Shown in pieces: positions 1-12,220 of a stretch of 64,000 nt of DNA. Position 1 is the first letter of the stretch; every line of letters begins with the position of its first letter. The notes beneath the pieces are model-generated. The model was not told the origin of the DNA. It saw only the letters and a list, made by a program, of their open reading frames with translations, and ran no database searches. The translations under genes and the position numbers were made by a program. This stretch comes from Callipepla californica brunnescens (Eukaryota; Chordata; Aves; Galliformes; Odontophoridae), in NCBI GenBank assembly GCA_023055505.1, contig JALIRH010000006.1, positions 27,129,105-27,193,104 of the forward strand, in the 5' to 3' direction.

Positions 1-2339
1 TTGTTTGTTTTTTTCTGTCCATTCAGAAAATGTTTAGAAATACATTCTGCATTAAATCTGAAGTATATATACTTTGGCCCACGCTTCCTTACTTAGAGAA
101 AAATCAAAGTGGTTTTTGAACGCATTAAACTGTTATATGAGCAAAGACAACCTGACTACAGCTTAACTCACTTGTGCTTTTAAAATTTTGTACTTTTAAG
201 GTATTATTCAAGATAGTTGAAATCTCTTATCACTGTTCTTTGAAATGATGGCATGAGAGAACTCTAGATAATAATAAAATAGAATCATAACCACTGGTTT
301 GTTAAACTGTTCCCAATACTGTAGTTGAAGGTCTGTCAGTAATTTTATTTAAAATGTTTATTTTTCTAAGGCTTAGGCAGTTTAGCCATGAAAATTCTCT
401 TGAGAGTGAGTCTTGGCAGCTGAAGGTTCTGCATTTGCTGTGGCTATTTGTTCCTGTGGTTTTATCAAATATTCTGATCTAGTTAGAATACTTGTCAAAA
501 TGATATGGTGATTTTAGAAAGTAGAGAAGACTAAATTTACAGGCCAGTAATACTTTGTTTGTGCCTTTGTTAATAATCATTGCATGTCCTAAAGTGACTA
601 TAGATCTTTTATTTCTTCTTTATGGGTGGATAACCGAAGATACTGAGAAATCTAATGGACTGACAGAAAATGTAGTTGTGAATAAGTGATCTTTTTCCCC
701 AGGCTTTGCCTTTGCTACTATTTTTACCTTCAAATGGCTTCTGTAAAGTATTGTTGGTCCAATGCAGTGATGTCGATGATTCAGAGCAATGAAAATAATT
801 AAATGTGAAGGTATTTTTGGCCTATCCAAACTTGAAATCTACACATCTTAATTTTGCATGTGATGAACAAAGAGTCATGGTTTCTATTTATATAAAGATC
901 AAGGAACATTCTGAGAATTGTGGTCACCTCTGGCTACTGCCCATGGCAGAGATTAGAAATAGATTATTGTTAAGGTCCCTTCCCACCAGTGATTCTATGA
1001 TTCCACTACAGAAACATATCGACAGAATCCATTCAAAATATATCCAGTATGAAAGGGATATTCCATATACAAGTGGGCTTTCTTGAGAAGTAATCGCAAT
1101 AACATTTGATCTCAGAGTAGACAGTCAGCTGACCATACTCTTTACCACTAGAACATGATGACAAAAAATACAGGAGATCTCAGAATTTGAGGAAGTTTAA
1201 AGAAGTGGAAAGTCAACAAGAGAGGAACTTCGCAGAGCCAACTCTGTTTAACAAAGAAAAGATTGAGTTGATGACAATCATAAGTTTCTGTATGAAAAAG
1301 ATGACTACTTTAATAATGGGAATTTATAAACCACCTTATAACAACTTCATGGTAGCTGTCATTGAGCTGTGGGGGCTGGTTCTGCCCTGCACCATCTACC
1401 TTGCCCCTCGTCCCATAGTGGAAAAAAGGAAGAAGAAATATCTATTCCCTGCATTCCAGAGCACCATGGTAAACTAAAGCAAGAGTACTTCAAACAAGTT
1501 CTGTCCTGTGGTTCCCTGAGGAGCAAATCCACCAACTTATGCCCACCTGTATGAGGGAAAGAGACAGCCAGCTTGGGGAGAGCCACTCCTCAGAGGTCAC
1601 TGCAGGCAGCTTCCTTGGGCATGGAAGAATGGCTTCAGCCACCACATGATATCCCATAGGACACATAAATGAAAGCCCACCAACAAATCTGGATTGCAGA
1701 AGAAATGCTTATTTTTAATAAATAGCTGGTGATTTTTCCATTAGACCTTGTGGTGAACTTTTTATTGCTGGAAGATAAACATATGATCATTTACTTATTA
1801 CTTTATTTTTAAAAGAAAGGAAAGGGAAAAAGCCATAGATGAAAACAGAACAGGTATATGCTGCAGATTTACTTAGCATGTGGAGTGTAGGAAAACACAG
1901 AAGATAGCTTGATGGGTTTCTGGGGGCTTGTATCCCAGGAAACATCCTTGCTCATGCAGAAGGGGGGTTCCTTCTTTTTTTACACATAGTCTGTAGCTTT
2001 TAGACAAGATGTAGACATGAGCCAGATCCTCAGGAAAATCATCTATCAGATCAGTAAGCCATGGTTTTCCCATCCTTCTAAGGTTGAAACTGATTTGGTA
2101 TTCATTTGAGAAAATAATATTTCTTGGTTGTTCAATCGTGTGTCAGGTTAGCATATCTTGATTTTCTGATGAGCTGGAAAATGACATCTGACTAAGAATA
2201 GTTGCCTAACTATTCTTTCTGCTGGAATCCCTTTTCATCTCCCTGAATATGTAAAAGGATGATAAAAAAAATATATATATAAATCATATATTAACATGCC
2301 CATACGTGAGATTACAGAGATAAATATTATTATTGATCA
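1..2339. other. AT-rich non-coding stretch, nothing recognised
   Basis: No repeat family, RNA gene or convincing exon is visible here. Short open frames of up to 96 codons occur on both strands, but they overlap one another and have no codon-like character. A mildly GC-richer patch lies at about 1350-1680; I could not assign it to any family. A short AT alternation occurs near 2270-2282. Confidence 0.5.
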
Positions 2340-2620
2340 CACTTGTAGCATCATGAAATCATCTAGAAGATGGACGAATCAGGCTGCTGGTGCTTGCATT
2401 TCCACCAGGGAAATAAGGGAATGAACAGGGATTCTCTTGTGCTAATTATCTGAGCTCTGTGTAACACACAGCTTTCCATAGTGGGGAAATTTAAAGAAGA
2501 AGCTCAGTGCTATAGCTGAGTGTGATGCCATTTAAGAGAGCTTTAAGCAGCTTTTAAAGAGATTTGCAGTCCTTTTGGCAGTGGCTGAAAATCCAAAACA
2601 GAGTAAGTCAATGGAAAACT
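2340..2620. promoter_or_regulatory. Possible conserved non-coding island
   Basis: This patch is less simple in composition than its flanks and holds a TAATTA-like core (gctaattatc near 2440) and an interrupted inverted repeat at 2503-2520 (arms ctcag/ctgag). It has no open frame of note. The regulatory reading is inference from texture; no conservation is visible from one sequence. Confidence 0.2.
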
Positions 2621-2728
2621 CACCTAGACAGAGAAAATGATCAATTTTTCCTTTTCAGACCTTCTCCTTTCCCTAAATTTAACCACTGGAAATAAATGCT
2701 CATTTACTTCATTCAGTGATTATTGCAT

Positions 2729-2758
2729 ATTATTATTATTCATGATTATTATTATTAT
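2729..2758. repeat. (ATT)n microsatellite
   Basis: Two short ATT runs separated by a few bases (catg) at about 2741-2744. It is a plain trinucleotide simple repeat. Confidence 0.85.
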
Positions 2759-3338
2759 ATTTGCCAGTGATGTGTTAGAGACATCACAAGGACATGGTAC
2801 AGCAGTAGTAACTCTGCAGTTTTGGCAAGTTACTTATTTACATACCTAACTCTGGGTGCAGAAAGGGACAAAAAAGATAAATAGCAGAGATTGGCAGCTA
2901 GAGGTGAAGCAGTTTGAGTTCATGGAGCAGGATGCTGACTGACTGAATAACATGTCTTACAGTATATTGCCTTGACCACAACAGTGCATTCTGTCTCCCT
3001 GTTTATAAAGTCCCTGCTGATTAAATAATGACAAATTTGGCTAAAGCTACTTCATTCCATTTTTTAACCTTGAGAGAAATATGGAATCAGCATTGTAAAT
3101 AAGATACGTGGTCTAAAAACGTACTAATGCTGGCAAAATTTCTTGCAAGATTTAAAAGCACACACATGGATAGAATTAACTGGGAAAAAGCATAAAATAA
3201 TACTAATACAAGGATTTCCATTCAGAGATATTCACATATCAGAGCTTTTGCTCAAAGAATGGATTGGAATGCCTTCTCATTTACATCATTACAGTGTAGC
3301 AGTATGCACTTATACATGCTATTAATTTATACAAGCTT

Positions 3339-3381
3339 CCCCCCTCCCTCCCCCCCCCAAAAAAAAAAAAAAAAAAAAAAA
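3339..3381. repeat. C-rich run joined to A23 tract
   Basis: C6-T-C3-T-C9 (3339-3358) is followed at once by 23 A (3359-3381). On the minus strand this reads T23 followed by three G runs. The nine-G run can be split, which gives four G-triplets with short loops, a pattern that can form a G-quadruplex. No retroposon body is recognisable upstream, so it need not be a poly(A) tail. Confidence 0.85.
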
Positions 3382-5440
3382 GCCAAATGTTAGCAGTAAC
3401 TATCTACTCACACTGTCCATAAATCGAAAAGTGGCTGAAATGATTACACTTGATCTGCAGCCATATTCCATTGGAAGGTCTATTGGCTTGCAAAGACACG
3501 TGGAGATCATTAAGCACAGAGTTCTCTCTCAGGCTGGATATTCCTAGCTGCCATTTGTCTGCCTCATATTTTTACCAGTTGGGTCTTAAAATAAGATATT
3601 ATTAGGCAAAGAGCTTAGTAGCTTTATATTTTAACACCGGTATTCAGAAAATGTTTCAAACAACTTCAAACTATTTGTGTGCTATACTGGGGCCTTGCAT
3701 GGGGGGGAATCAGCACGGGATTGGCACCTTTATTTGAAGCATTGCTGTCTCTAAACGCATGTGCCATTTCTATGTATTCTATTCTGAAAATATGTTTATT
3801 TGCTTTAACAGTTTTACACAATCCAAATATTCACAGGATAATGTCTATCTGGGTTTGGCTAAACATGGGGTTCACGATGCTCAGCAGAAAGGAAAAGCAA
3901 ACTATGGTCAGATCTTGTTACTTGGTTAAATGCTGATGAGTTTCACAAACTTGATGTTATTTGTTTTCAGCGCAGTAAACTGCACTGCCCAAACTGTGTT
4001 CAGATCTGGTTTAAGATGTTGTGTTGCACTGAGAGAATCCGAGGCTGGGGTGAATCCACCAAATCTTGCTTGTAAGTAGTCTTCTTGTATTCGTACAAGT
4101 GAAAGTAAAACAAAAGTGAAAAGAGATATGATTGTATGAGAAATTTAATTTTAAACCTTTTTTATTTCTAATTTCTTTTACACAACAAAGTTTAACCAGA
4201 GGAATAGAGATCATCACTGGTTTGCACAGTGAAGTTGTTCAACATTGGGTTGATAGAGAACAATGGCAGGGTTAAGTGTTTGGCTGCTTTGTCAGTTAAA
4301 TTTTTGTTATTGCTAGAAGAGTTATTCTCATTTTGTACAGTCCTGTTAACTATTTTCTAGTATTATTCTAGTATTAAAATACTAATAATAACATTTTAAA
4401 TATAGTTATTAGTGTTTTAATAAGAAATTTATAGTCTAGGAACCGAATGGCTTTATTTTGGCAGTCTGAATCTGTACAAGTTCTATAAAGAAAGGGCGGA
4501 GCGTAGACTCCCTGTATTGTTTGTTAACCATATACATGAATTTGTGTCTATGTAATAACATAAGAGCCTGAGCAGCCATTCAGTAGATTCACAGATCAGT
4601 TCACATGAGTTCATCTTAGACATGCTTTGGAGAAATCTTTTTACATGATTCCCAAAGAGTGGACTGACAATACAGATTGTAACTGGCTTTTAAACTAGTA
4701 TTTAACAAAGCTGTATAAACAGAAAGTTCTTAAATGCCATGTGCCTTGTATACAGGAAAATCTCAAAGGCTGCTCATGAATTATCAGCTGCTTTTCCCAT
4801 GCTGGCACACCTATGACGTCAGAAAAGCAGTATATGATGTTATTATGATCCTCCTTATGTTTCTGCTAGGAGGAGCAAGCTACTTTCCCTTTTCCAGACC
4901 TCATCTGGTTCCTGCCTGCAAATAATCCTTAGTGTCCTAGTGGAGAACATGGGAGCAATTTGAGCATCTCTGTACCCTGGAAGTAGACACCCTAAATATG
5001 AGATAAGATACAACAGATGGCTACAAACAGATGGGGGAACCTAAGTAACAATTAGATGCTATTGATCAGCATGACAGCATTTCTGACAACGCAGTGATGT
5101 TTTCTAGGGTTTTGTTTAGTTTCTTCCAAATGTGGTTTAGACTTTCCCTGTTTCTTTTAGGCTACTATTGCTGCAGTGAATTTCTTGAGGTGAAAAAGAA
5201 GAGTTAAAGGTTACCCTGAGCCACAGGACAGAGTGCAGCAAATATTTTTACATCATGAGATGAAACTGGAGCTACACCACCCTACTCAAGGCTCCTCTGC
5301 AAGTATATGCAAAGCTGACAAATACCAGTAGAAAAAAACAGATGTTACTGGCCACAAAATGATTTTCTTTGCCCTTCCCATCTTCTGAGAAGTCCAGTTC
5401 TTCAGGGAGCTCCTGGATTTCTGGTGAAAAATCTGGTAAT

Positions 5441-5704
5441 AGGACAAGGGGAAATGTTGTCAAACTGATGCATAGGAAGTTTCATACAAATGTCCATGGG
5501 AACTTCTTCACAATGAGGGGTGATAGAGAACTGGAACAGATTGCCCAAAGAGGTTGTGGACTCTCCTCCGGAGACATTCAAGACCTGCCTGGATGCCTGC
5601 CTGTGCAACCTGGTCTAAGGAGCTGCTAAGGAGGGGGTTTGGACTCAATGATCTCTAGAGGTCCCTTCCAACCCCTACAACTCCATGGTTCTGTGATTGT
5701 ATGA
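5441..5704 (+). mobile_element. CR1 LINE, 3' end fragment
   Basis: This is a 5'-truncated chicken-repeat-1 (CR1) retrotransposon. It opens with the typical aggacaagggg segment, runs through agaggttgtgga, and ends in the diagnostic gatctctagaggtccc and ttctgtgattgtatga tail instead of a poly(A). CR1 is the main LINE of birds and other sauropsids, and most copies are short 3' fragments like this one. It has no reverse-transcriptase domain and cannot move on its own. The 86-codon open frame across 5369-5629 is a by-product of the element and is not a gene. Confidence 0.9.
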
Positions 5705-6399
5705 AAACCAAGTTAGGTCTAGGCTTATGAAAAACTTGGAAAGAACTCTGGGCTGCAACCAGCCCTGATCTTCCGGACACAAATATGTCAAACTTCTTGC
5801 TATTCAGTGATGATTTTTTTCTCTCTGTTTCTATCATTCATCACAGTTAAGTTACTGATAGCAAAAGATTTACTTTAACATTTTTCATATTCATAAACTT
5901 TGAGCATTTGTTGACTGCCACCTTGCTGGTACCTTCGTCATCTCTATATGAAAGTGCATGCAAATATTCTTTTTCCTAGAAGATTTGTCTTCTCAACATT
6001 CAGATAACTTTATTGCTTTATTGTTCAGTTCTCAATATCCCATGAACATTTTTTCTTCTGACAATACCCACAGCGGCATAAGACCCTGGCTGGTCTATAA
6101 TTAATTGTGCTTATTCTAAAAGGACTCAAAATCTTTTAGTGAATAAGAGAGACAATAAGAGTCCCCACTCCTGAATGCCTGTAGTTAGAGAAGATAAACT
6201 ATTATGTTCATGTTATTGTCAATAAGGCTAAACATTTCTCGAAATGGATGTTACTGTTTACAGCCACATATGGGACATTGCAGTAGATGGCAGATCCAGG
6301 CCAGCACAGCAAGTCTGCTATGCTCACCAGTGCTGTAGGAAAGATTGTGTCCCTGAGTCCCTGCTTATTGAAGCTGATGCACAGACAGCACAAAATAGG
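5705..6399. other. Non-coding stretch, nothing recognised
   Basis: AT-rich sequence between the CR1 tail and the pyrimidine tract. No gene, RNA or repeat family is recognised. Confidence 0.5.
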
Positions 6400-6485
6400 C
6401 TTTTTTCCCTCCCTTTCCCTCTCTCTTCCTCTCTCTCTCTCTCTCTCTCTCTGTCTTCCTTCCTCCTTTCCTTTCTCTCTCTCTC

Positions 6486-6516
<31 letters not shown>

Positions 6517-6564
6517 TGCTTTCTCTTTCCCTCTTTCTTTCTTTCTTTCTCTCCTTTTCCTCCT
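6400..6564. repeat. 165-bp polypyrimidine tract, (TC)n with (CTTT)n
   Basis: The plus strand is all C or T for 165 bases except for G at 6453 and 6518. Most is (TC)n, with CTTT repeats near 6531-6550. Polypurine-polypyrimidine stretches with TC mirror symmetry are a classic substrate for triplex (H-DNA). The overlapping open frames of 99-124 codons on both strands (Ser/Leu-rich on plus, Arg/Glu-rich on minus) are products of the repeat. Confidence 0.95.
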
Positions 6565-7031
6565 GCCATTTTGCATTGCCAATTAATGTCTGACTCTGAA
6601 TATTTATGTTTTGGATAGTTTTTCAACAAATGTGTTGGGAACCTCATTTTGTTACAGTATTTTTGCCTATACATTTAATTTCTCAGGGTGCCTTAGTATT
6701 ATTTGTCTTTGTTCTTACTGGTACTTTCAACTCATCCTAAATAACTATTGTTAGCTCATTATGACAGTGAATTCATTATGAACATTACTTCTGTCAGATT
6801 ATTACTGAAGATATTAAGTAAGAAAAAACTATTATCTCCCCATGGGTAAATCTCCTGGAATCTCATCAATTCAAAATACTGCCTTTTCTTATAGCCACTT
6901 TTCAGCCCTCCAAATCCTGTTATTCTCCAGGATTATACATGTCATTTTTTTAACTCAAAGGTCAGTTTTTAAACACTGTGAGACAGAGCTTCAAGGTTCT
7001 GATGAAATTCATGCTTTGCTGCTTTCTTTAG

Positions 7032-7089
7032 GTCCTACTGCCAGTCAGATAAACATGTGTGTCAATGTGAAGTCAAGGAGATTCTTCAG
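7032..7089 (+). other. Exon-like segment with strong splice borders
   Basis: A pyrimidine-rich tract (gctgctttctttag, AG at 7030-7031) precedes 58 bases that end in a perfect donor, CAG|GTGAGT at 7087-7095. Two of the three frames are open; one encodes a Cys-rich stretch (CQSDKHVCQCEVKEILQ). I do not recognise the peptide. It could be a small exon of a coding gene or of a non-coding RNA, a cryptic or decoy exon, or chance. Confidence 0.15.
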
Positions 7090-7718
7090 GTGAGTAACGG
7101 TAGACATGTAGTTGCAGGATTAAAACCTTCTAGGCCTTTCTGTTTATTTGTCTATTTATCACTTATCAGTCTATCCATTTATTTGTTTATTTTTATGGGA
7201 GATCCATTTAAAACCAATGCATTCAGGAAATGTACTCTCAATAAACCAGTGTCAAATATTTAACATCCTTTTGGTATCCAGTGATTTTAGTAACACTCCT
7301 TGCTGTTGGTCACTACTTTATTAAAGCTAGATTTTTATTGCTCAGATCACCCTTCTCCTCTGCACTATTCCTGTAATTTTTGTTCCTAAGCATCATTAAA
7401 GATAAAATAATTGGGGCTGTATCAATTAGGAAATACTCACAATAACCAAGCATATGTGATTACTTTCAGATGATTTTAAATATTTTAGAATTTTCCAAGC
7501 AATTTATTTCAAACTCTTAATTAGTATTAGAGCAAAGTTCTCCCTTATTCTAAAATAATTGTTTCCTTTCAGAAAATTTCTTAACAATTATCTAAGTCAT
7601 CATTCATTTTTGAATCATCAATTTAACATCCTTCAGAATTTCTGTCTCCACTGAATATCTGTAAAAGTTCTTAATGTTGTTCTTGACTCTTCAGCCACTT
7701 TTCATCTCTAAAGGTCCT

Positions 7719-7762
7719 GATCAGTCCAAGTACTGTTGTTGATCAGTCCAAGCACAGTTGCC
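7719..7762. repeat. 22-bp imperfect tandem duplication
   Basis: Two adjacent 22-bp units both begin gatcagtccaag and match at 18 of 22 positions (7719-7740 and 7741-7762). It is a local duplication, moderately diverged. Confidence 0.85.
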
Positions 7763-8699
7763 AATGCTGTTTTAATTAAGGTTGCTTTTGTCTTGGACTC
7801 TGCAACATTATTTCTTTCCAGTCCTATACTCTGTCCCATTCCATTGCAGTTTACATGTTATACAATGTTTTCTCAAAATTTTTTATGAGTACATAGTGTT
7901 AGATCACTTGATATTTTCTCACAGATAAAACATGAACAAAAACAAATAGCAGCACAAAGACTAGAGTTTTAAAAAGAAATTCTGTTAATAGAATAATGAT
8001 ACCAGATCTGAATTCCAGACTCAAAATACATGATGTTCAAAGTCCTCAGTTTCCTGTAAAGAGAGTTAGGTCTAGTCATTTATTTCAGGATCTGCTTTAT
8101 GAAATTCAGATCTAAGAATTAAAATCTCACATACTTTTTCCCATGTGACCGAAGTTATGATTCATATAAATCTGTGTAACCTGTAGATAGATTTAATCTG
8201 AATTTTCAATCAGATGACAATTTTATGAACAGAAGGGATATCGTTCACATAATTTTAGCACAGTATATGTTGCATACATGCTTTTCCTGAAAAGAAAATA
8301 CAGATTTATTATAGCTCAATGATATTTCAGTTTTACTCCATACTCAGAAGTTAGATCTCCACATTTTATTATTTATGTAACTTAAGAGATACATGTTAAG
8401 CCTTTTGTTTAAAGTATATTTAGAATTAAACAGCCATATTCAAAATAAATTACCTAAATAGATTTTGGAAAGAGAAAGGAGTCTGTTCATTTTAATATAC
8501 CTTCAGAAATATTTTACTTCTTGATGATGACAGCAGCTCTTACTGACAACTATTAATACATTATAAACACCCCATCAGAGTTATATAAAAACATGTCAGT
8601 TTTAAAGAGAACATCTTTGACAGCAAATTTTCTGATTGTGAAACAGCTGTGCCTCCAGTACAATGCATTAAGTAGTTTATTCCTTTTAGATAGTTAAAT

Positions 8700-8960
8700 T
8701 GTGCATGAAATGTTGCTGGCGCAAGGGCTCCAAATCTGGCCTGATTAGCGAACATCTGTTACATTGGAAAAATTCATGTCTACCCTAATTAGCTGTCAGG
8801 CTGATGTACATCAGCCCTGATGGTGAGGGATCCTGTGCTGTTTAAGTCAAACAGGTTTCTCTCCTATCCTATCACCTGCCCTTTCAAATCTCTTCCTCTG
8901 GTGTGTTGCTGTAATTAGAGATTGTTGGAAATACAATAGAGCAGGTTATGGTCAGTTATA
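8700..8960. promoter_or_regulatory. Candidate enhancer-like island with 18-bp palindrome
   Basis: A TAATTA homeodomain core (8786-8791) is followed two bases later by CTGTCA (8793-8798, the MEIS/TGIF core on the other strand). This abuts a perfect 18-bp palindrome at 8799-8816 (ggctgatgtacatcagcc), whose centre is TGATGTACATCA. Another TAATTA-like core lies near 8911-8918. The sequence is less simple than its surroundings and has no useful open frame. These motifs are known binding cores for homeodomain and TALE factors; regulatory function is inferred. Confidence 0.3.
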
Positions 8961-10926
8961 GTCCCATCTGTGCCATTTTTTTATTCCCACAAAATTTACA
9001 AACTGACATAAAGCAGTCCTAGCAGTCAGGATAAGAGGTCTCTCCATTTTTCTAATCCTAATCCACTCACTAGGTCTGAAAACTTTTAATTCTCCTAAGG
9101 CCACTACTTCGTGGTGATGCTGGGCTGACTAATCTGTCGTTTTTTTGTTTTTTTTTTTTGTTTAAATGAAGGTATTTCTGGATTGAGTATGAAATATGAA
9201 ATATGGAAGATGTCGCACGGAAACAGTGTCCTCTGCTACTCACAGTAAAGCTTTTTGCAGTCTAGACAAACTGTTCTACGTCTCCTTACTGGAGCAAGTA
9301 TGCATGTAATACGTCTCATTGTAACATATACATAGGTATCTATTTAAATTTTCAAATTAGGCATCCGTTTTTCAACTTCCTCTTATTTTCAATATACTTG
9401 GAAGGATTTTTCTTTTGTGGTTAATGTGTTATTTTGTTTCTTGTAGTTTGAGAGATCTTATTGCCATTAATGGTAGTGATATTTTTCAATACAGAATAAG
9501 TTTTTTTATTTTATACTGAGGTCCCGTAGAAGAGGTATCAGCTGAACATGATATATTAGTTTCTCAGCTGAGATAAGCTATTGCAAGTCCATAAGAAAAG
9601 GTACGCAAACTTACCACTAATGAAGACTTAAGTACTGTTCAATGAAAATAAATCAGTGTTTTGATTACTGGCTTTCCCCTTAGCTCCCAGCCATAAGGAC
9701 TAAAGCCAAACTGAGAAACTGATATTTGTTGAATTCATTTCTTTGTTTTTTTTAGAAGACACCTGTCAAGATTTAGTTCAGTAAAGGGTCATAGTTCTTT
9801 TGATTCTACAGTTGGTTTAGGCATGTGAAGATGAAATATTGAAATGTGTAATGGACTAAGTAGCGGCACAGTAAAATTCTTTATTTGTAGAACCATAGAC
9901 TAAGATTTGATCTGTTACTTCTAGTTGTAAACTTGTTGACCATTGGCTGAGCAGCAACTGGTTCCGTGTGGACACAAAAGGAATTATTTTCCAAGTTAAA
10001 TCATCTCCTCTTTGTGTAGCCTTATGCAGGGAGCTGAAAGGTGGAAATGTAGTGTTGCCATCTGAGTGGCCATCCCTTTAGGGACAGATTTGTATAATCT
10101 CCTCTCCTTCTTGTATCCTTTGGGAATGTAAGCAGTATTTCTGTGAATTTCCAATGAAAAATCAGCATGGAGTTCTCCATCTTGACTCCTCAGTTTTCTG
10201 GTAGTCCATCCCCTGCTTCTTTTCCCTTTCCATGTTCATTCTTTAGCCCCAGAGAGAATGTGACTGATTAAGAGTGGAGGGCTGAAAGAACAAAAGTGAT
10301 CTGAGAATAACTTTCACTCTCAATACCATTCAAATCAATCTGTTGAACCTAAAGTGAAGGAGAAGCCCTGGAGCATTTGTAGAATCGGAGATGTTCACTC
10401 TATGCCATGGAAACTTCTTTGCCCACTTTCAGGCTTGCTGTTCCTGTTTCACTTGTTCTTTGCTATTCTCAGTTTACATAAAAGAAAAGAGAATTTATCA
10501 CATGCTTCTGAGGAAATGGTTTCTTTTGGAAAGCAGATAAAAGGCTATGACTAAATTAAGTGCATAAATTCTGTCATTTTTAATTCTTCATCCAGCTTGC
10601 AGTATCTGCCAGGGTACCAGAAGGAACTTTGCACTTTTGCACTTGCTTTTTTTTTTTTTCATGTAGAAATTTTAAATGGGTTGTGGGTATTTGTCTCCTG
10701 CATTGTTTTGAACTTTACTGTGACTGTATTTCACTGAATTGTAAATTATTACTGAACGCTGATCTTCGCATGAAATAAGGTCTATAACAGTGATTATGAC
10801 AGGAAGATTCAATCCATAACTGAGGTGAAATTAAAGTTGGTTGAAAATGTTTAAACTTCCGAATTTATAGTTCATGGAAGAGTAGCTTTAGTAAAAGATG
10901 CTTCTTTCAGCAAGCTGTGAATAATT

Positions 10927-10967
10927 TGCATATACATACATATATACGTATGCGTGTGCATGTGTGT
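10927..10967. repeat. 41-bp alternating pyrimidine-purine tract
   Basis: Every step from 10927 to 10967 alternates pyrimidine and purine: TA and CA steps first, then CG, TG and CA steps. Such tracts, especially the CG/TG half, are known to favour left-handed Z-DNA under supercoiling. Confidence 0.85.
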
Positions 10968-12194
10968 TTGTCATGGTCATTACTGCTGTCCCACTGGACA
11001 GAATACAGTGCAATTAACACAAAAGCCAATCCAACTGATAAACATAATGTACATTACAAAGACAGGCAACAAATGTAGTAATGTTTGTCTACTCTGCTAT
11101 CAGCCAGACAGAGACTGTGAAGCAGAACATGGAAAAGTAAGCAAGGTGCAATTTGTGTTCAGCCAGGGACTGCAGTTTGGTTTTCCCTGTACTGTTCCAT
11201 AAGCAGAAAGCGTCACTTTGTTGTCCTTAATGTTACAGAGTTGTCAATGAGGCATGTTGAACATTCACAGTGTTTTTGAAGGTCAAATGATGAGGCACAT
11301 GAAGGATAGGAAATGTGGAAAAAGGAAAGTGCAAAGATTGATTGTCGAATGTCACGTCAGTGCCACATTGCATGGTTGACAGAAAGGCAGGAGAGGAAGA
11401 TATAAAAGGCAAATAGGAAAGGGAAAGGCTGGGAGTAAAAATGAATGCAGAGGAGCCCTGCTTCAAAATAAAAGCAGATGGGAATTAAAGCTGATTTAGA
11501 GTGGTATGTGTAAAAGTAACCTTCATAAAGGATGGGCATTAAAGGAAGCCAATGATAGGAAGGTTTGGCTGAAATGCTTTTGAAATTGCAGTAGGACCCT
11601 GTGAGTGGTCTAGATTTGTATTTGTTTCTGTTGTACTTATCCACAATATTGTTGTATGGAAATCAGTGGGTTGTATGCAATTTTAATTGTAATACTTTTT
11701 TTTTTTTTACCAAATGATGTAGTCATTTTTTTTCTGTCTCTCCAGTGTCAGGACATTTCAAGCATGTCTTAGGAAAAGTAGGTATTTGTCCTTGTGTCAT
11801 ATTTAACCAAGCAGTGAATGCCTTTCAGAACTGTATATTACATTCTTCTTCCTTTTGATAGCGACAAAAAAGTTTTTTAAACGTTTGTCCCTTCAGTTGT
11901 TATACAAGTGAAAATTTGGATAAATCCTTCCTTCTTTAACAGCTCTCTGGGGCTACCATTCCTTAACAACAGACTGATCCTGCTGGAGACCAGCCATTAA
12001 GATGAATTTAAGCCATGTAGTAGGTACCTATCAACAATTGCTCAGTACATAACATGATAATGGTGCTGGCATGTGGGTAACAATGCCCATAGTAGTCCAC
12101 TGGATTGGCCATTTCTGACTGCATGAAAAAGAGATGGCATTGGAAGCTAACAACTCTTGGCTTCCATAGCCAGCTGAGTACATGTATTGTGCTT

Positions 12195-12220
12195 CAAAAC
12201 AAACAAACAAACAAACAAAC
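12195..12220. repeat. (AAAC)n microsatellite
   Basis: About six AAAC units in a row. Confidence 0.9.

Larger units (their letters stand above)
2621..5440. other. Non-coding stretch with simple repeats
   Basis: It holds an ATT microsatellite and a C-run/A-run block (listed separately). A full cyclic-AMP response element core, TGACGTCA, lies at 4814-4821 in a slightly GC-richer patch (about 4735-4925). Otherwise I see no gene, RNA or transposon. The open frames of 60-86 codons are scattered on both strands and look like chance. Confidence 0.5.
6565..8699. other. AT-rich non-coding stretch
   Basis: It contains one exon-like segment (7032-7089) and one 22-bp tandem duplication, both listed separately. 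The remainder is plain AT-rich sequence with TAAT and TTTAA runs and no recognised gene or repeat. Confidence 0.5.

Noticed and set aside
5369..5629. 86-codon plus-strand open frame
   Set aside because: Its second half lies inside the CR1 3' end, which is non-coding in this part; it also has antisense frames of similar size.
6208..6674. Four overlapping open frames of 99-124 codons on both strands
   Set aside because: They are made of the TC/CTTT tract: Ser/Leu repeats on plus and Arg/Glu repeats on minus. There is no start context or domain.
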